From CAWHOW01 sp050013795 (GTDB taxonomy: Bacteria; Bacteroidota; Bacteroidia; Bacteroidales; CG2-30-32-10): a stretch of DNA of 7,391 nucleotides. Position 1 is the first letter of the stretch; each line of letters begins with the position of its first letter. Below are positions 5,739-7,391 of the stretch, one piece after another. The notes beneath the pieces are model-generated. The model saw nothing but the letters and a program-made list of their open reading frames with translations. It did not search any database and was not told the origin of the DNA. The translations under genes and the position numbers were made by a program. The stretch spans positions 1 to 7,391 of the forward strand of contig JBEKEO010000249.1 in NCBI GenBank assembly GCA_050013795.1. The letters run 5' to 3'.

Positions 5739-6089
5739 TTACTCTTCTGCCCTAACTCCCGTTAAAAGCATCAAATAATAAAGAATACCATTGGCTACTG
5801 CACCGTTATAATGACCTTTGGAATTTAAGGTATAAAATTCGTGATTATAATTATCATAAAGCCAGCTCCCATATTGATTACCACAAACATATTGAAGGTG
5901 TGCTGATGTCATTGGAATAAACGAATAATTAATTAATGGTACGAAATAATCGTCAGGGATTTTGATTGAATAAAAACTTTCCGGTGTTATAGTAAATTTT
6001 AAACTGTCTTTACTATTAAAAGTATTCGTTTGTGCTCGACAAACGAATGAAAACATTATTACAAATAATAGTATTGTAATTTTTTTCAT
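5739..6089 (-). CDS. Small exported protein of unknown function
   Basis: This 116-aa protein has a clear signal peptide (MKKITILLFVIMFSFVCRAQ), with cleavage expected after the AQ, a common Bacteroidota cleavage site. The mature part, about 96 residues, begins TNTFNSKDSLKFTITPESFY and is rich in Tyr, Asn and Phe; GNQYGSWLYDNYNHEFY stands out. I recognise no family. The hydrophobic stretch near the end (GILYYLMLLTGV) is too short to call a membrane segment. It has a single Cys in the mature part and no T9SS domain. The gene is AT-rich like the other block genes. It is followed by repeat copy D, but no repeat lies upstream, so it would be the outermost recognisable unit. Confidence 0.7.
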   Translation of the reverse strand: MKKITILLFVIMFSFVCRAQTNTFNSKDSLKFTITPESFYSIKIPDDYFVPLINYSFIPMTSAHLQYVCGNQYGSWLYDNYNHEFYTLNSKGHYNGAVANGILYYLMLLTGVRAEE

Positions 6090-6156
6090 AAATACCCGTT
6101 TTTAATACCAGTAAAGGTATAAAATAATAATGTATTGGTAAAATTTATTCAGTGTT

Positions 6157-6303
6157 TTATAGTGTGCATATCCACGCAAGTAATACCAAAGCTGTAAGCA
6201 GCAATAATCCCAGCAGTATTTGTTTCCACGTATAATCTTCTGTATGCTTGGGAGTAAAAAGATGCAAAAAATCGGAAAGTAATTGTTTCACGCTAATGAA
6301 CAT
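6157..6303 (-). CDS. Predicted 48-aa single-pass membrane mini-protein
   Basis: A short frame starts at ATG 6303 and ends at TAA 6157-6159. The N-terminal half is a mixed, probably amphipathic segment (VKQLLSDFLHLFTPKHTEDY). The second half is one hydrophobic helix, ILLGLLLLTALVLLAWIC (about residues 29-46). A GTG at 6291 (MKQLLSDF) is an alternative start and may be the real one. Its GC and codon use resemble the backbone genes rather than the AT-rich block, which argues for a genuine conserved gene. It lies on the same strand as the 244-aa gene, 166 bp away with repeats between. No function can be assigned; without homologs a chance frame cannot be excluded. Confidence 0.5.
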   Translation of the reverse strand: MFISVKQLLSDFLHLFTPKHTEDYTWKQILLGLLLLTALVLLAWICTL

Positions 6304-6308
6304 AAAAA

Positions 6309-6391
6309 AGTACTTAAAGTGAGCTAAAGTTTGGAGTACTTAGAGTTTAAAACTTTAGGCACTCTAGGCACTTTAAGTACTCTAGGCACTT
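6309..6391. repeat. Short-word intergenic repeat forming an imperfect palindrome
   Basis: About eight 10-bp words of the type AAGTACTTAG / AGGCACTTTA lie in a row, changing orientation near 6350 (AGTTT-A-AAACT). The left half is roughly the inverted complement of the right half, so either strand could form a long imperfect hairpin. It may act as a transcription end between the mini-protein and the gene to its right, but it has no clear T-run. The kind is common in Bacteroidota. Confidence 0.65.
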
Positions 6392-6422
6392 ATTTTTGAA
6401 CAATCAAATTTAGAATTACTAT

Positions 6423-6464
6423 CTTACGACTGCCGACTTACAACTGTTGACTTACGACTGTTGA
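6423..6464. repeat. Tandem 14-bp repeat, three copies
   Basis: Three adjacent 14-mers fit CTTACRACTGYYGA (6423-6436, 6437-6450, 6451-6464) and end six bases before the stop codon of the 244-aa gene. They differ from each other at two to four positions. Similar words (GACTGTTGACTT) recur in Bacteroidota spacers. No function is assigned. Confidence 0.8.
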
Positions 6465-6469
6465 CTCCT

Positions 6470-7204
6470 TTACGAAATAACCACTCTCAACACATTGGTA
6501 TAATTGCCAAGCACGCCTTTGGTGTTTTTTGTACGCATAACATAAAGGGCTGCCATACCTTCCTGCGAAAGGGTGAAATGCGAGGTAAACACTCCGCGTT
6601 TCATATCGCCAATATATTTATAGGTGGTAGTTTCGGGGTCGGGTATGGTAGTTACGCTGGCTGCCTGCACCAGCATATACAACATAACTTCTTTAATTCC
6701 TTTTTGTTTCTTTTTGCTTTTAGTGCCCGGGTAGTTTACTTCCACTTCAATAACCAAATGGCTTTGTTTTTTTGTAGAAATATAAGTGTTAAGTATCCTT
6801 CCGCTTGGGTCAACGGCAGCAGTTTTAACTTCATCAACCACTGTTAAGCGCATGGCCTTTTTTTGCGTACCGTTCACATGAATATTATTGGCAATATAAC
6901 GTTTAATGAACAGCCTTATGCTGGTATCGGCAGGGTTGTCCTTATCGCCGCTTATGTACGAATGGCGCGCCAGCTTCAGTTCCTCTTCGTCGGAATGTTT
7001 AAACTCCTTGCTGCTAACAATAGCCCATGCAGCTAAAAAGCGGGCTTGTTTCAGGTTACCTGTTCCTGTAAGCAGGTTCCATTCGGCTACAGCATCGCTG
7101 TTCAGGTTCCAGCCTGCTTTAAAAGCATTAACCTGTGTTACAAAATTGTTTTGCCATGCAACAAGTGCGGCAAGTTCTGTCGGAATAAAATCAGTTCCTG
7201 GCAT
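6470..7204 (-). CDS. Hypothetical protein, two-part Bacteroidota type, function unknown
   Basis: The 244-aa protein starts MPGTDFIPTELAALVAWQNNF, with no signal peptide or membrane helix. The N-terminal 60-80 residues look alpha-helical, with Trp at regular places (AFKAGWNL, VAEWNLL), and resemble the 'DFIP...F..W..NF' opening seen in several uncharacterised Bacteroidota proteins. The middle (about 95-125, IRLFIKRYIANNIHVNG) is basic. From about residue 140 a beta-rich part, HLVIEVEVNYPGTKSKKKQK and then GMAALYVMRTKNTKGVLGNY, suggests an Ig/Fn3-like sandwich. The start ATG 7204 follows an A-rich leader. GC and codon use match the methyltransferase, so it is backbone. I do not know its role; an intracellular or phage-like structural protein is possible. 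Confidence 0.8.
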   Translation of the reverse strand: MPGTDFIPTELAALVAWQNNFVTQVNAFKAGWNLNSDAVAEWNLLTGTGNLKQARFLAAWAIVSSKEFKHSDEEELKLARHSYISGDKDNPADTSIRLFIKRYIANNIHVNGTQKKAMRLTVVDEVKTAAVDPSGRILNTYISTKKQSHLVIEVEVNYPGTKSKKKQKGIKEVMLYMLVQAASVTTIPDPETTTYKYIGDMKRGVFTSHFTLSQEGMAALYVMRTKNTKGVLGNYTNVLRVVIS

Positions 7205-7292
7205 AATTATTAGTTTTAAGTTAAATTATATGGTTTGGTTAGAAATATGTTTTTATTCATTGGAAAAGTCAACGTATCCCGCATGATAGCGA

Positions 7293-7387
7293 AAGACGTC
7301 CGTGGAAAAGTTACAGACGACTGTGGAAATATCACGGACTCCCCAAACGTTGTGTAAGACGTCCGTGAAAAAAGCACGGACTCCCCA
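7293..7387. repeat. GTCCGTG / CACGGAC direct and inverted repeat cluster
   Basis: AAGACGTCCGTG occurs at 7293-7304 and 7356-7367, and CACGGACTCCCCA at 7333-7345 and 7375-7387. The two words are mutually inverted: GTCCGTG (7361-7367) and CACGGAC (7375-7381) make a perfect 7-bp stem with a 7-nt loop. A weaker copy (ACAGACGACTGTGG, 7313-7326) sits between. The cluster lies about 90 bp upstream of the 244-aa gene start and runs to the window edge, so its full extent is unknown. Confidence 0.75.
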
Positions 7388-7391
7388 GACA

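Noticed and set aside
6105..6120. ATACC / GGTAT hairpin upstream of the small exported protein gene as an operator or terminator
   Set aside because: The stem is only 5 bp and AT-rich; such pairs are expected by chance here.
6461..7286. Two + strand frames (6461-6847 and 6906-7286)
   Set aside because: Both lie opposite the 244-aa gene, have no recognisable features and look like shadows of its codon use.
1..7391. An integron integrase or other tyrosine recombinase for the array
   Set aside because: No frame in the window has the R..HxxR..Y pattern; the only recombinase-like gene is the IS110 transposase.
7293..7391. CRISPR array
   Set aside because: Repeat words are only 12-13 bp, partly inverted and irregularly spaced; no cas gene is present.

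Overview
The window looks like a Bacteroidota chromosome fragment. The evidence is a secreted protein with a C-terminal sorting domain of the type IX secretion system (T9SS), signal peptides ending in AQ or CRAQ, A-rich leaders instead of strong Shine-Dalgarno sites, and the short-word intergenic repeats common in that phylum. No species can be named.

The flanks look like ordinary, higher-GC backbone. On the left (1-891, + strand) are the last codons of a probable M16-family peptidase and an intact class I SAM-dependent O-methyltransferase whose real start is 253. On the right (about 6157-7204, - strand) are a 48-aa membrane mini-protein and a 244-aa protein of unknown function. The gaps there hold inverted and tandem repeats.

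The middle (about 924-6089) is a visibly AT-rich accessory block with all genes on the - strand. In - strand order these are a small exported protein, an exported erythromycin-esterase-like enzyme, a T9SS-sorted exported protein, an IS110-family insertion sequence, and a lipoprotein with YDDxGN repeats. A related repeat of about 90 bp lies just after each non-IS gene. At its best-preserved ends it has GCCTAAC and GTTAGGC boxes, which fit the attC R'' (RYYYAAC) and R' (GTTRRRY) consensus, and where it precedes a gene the start codon is 22-27 bp away. My main hypothesis is that this is a decayed integron cassette array without an integrase (a CALIN), with unusual attC-like sites.

The IS110 element (about 1863-3115) sits inside one of these sites. 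Removing it rejoins the site into something closely matching the neighbouring copy. Its transposase is cut short by a 22-bp tandem duplication; taking out one copy restores a 338-aa protein. Upstream of the transposase, two adjacent long stem-loops sit where IS110-group elements encode a bridge RNA. The cassette genes probably do not act in one pathway; what they share is export to the envelope or outside.
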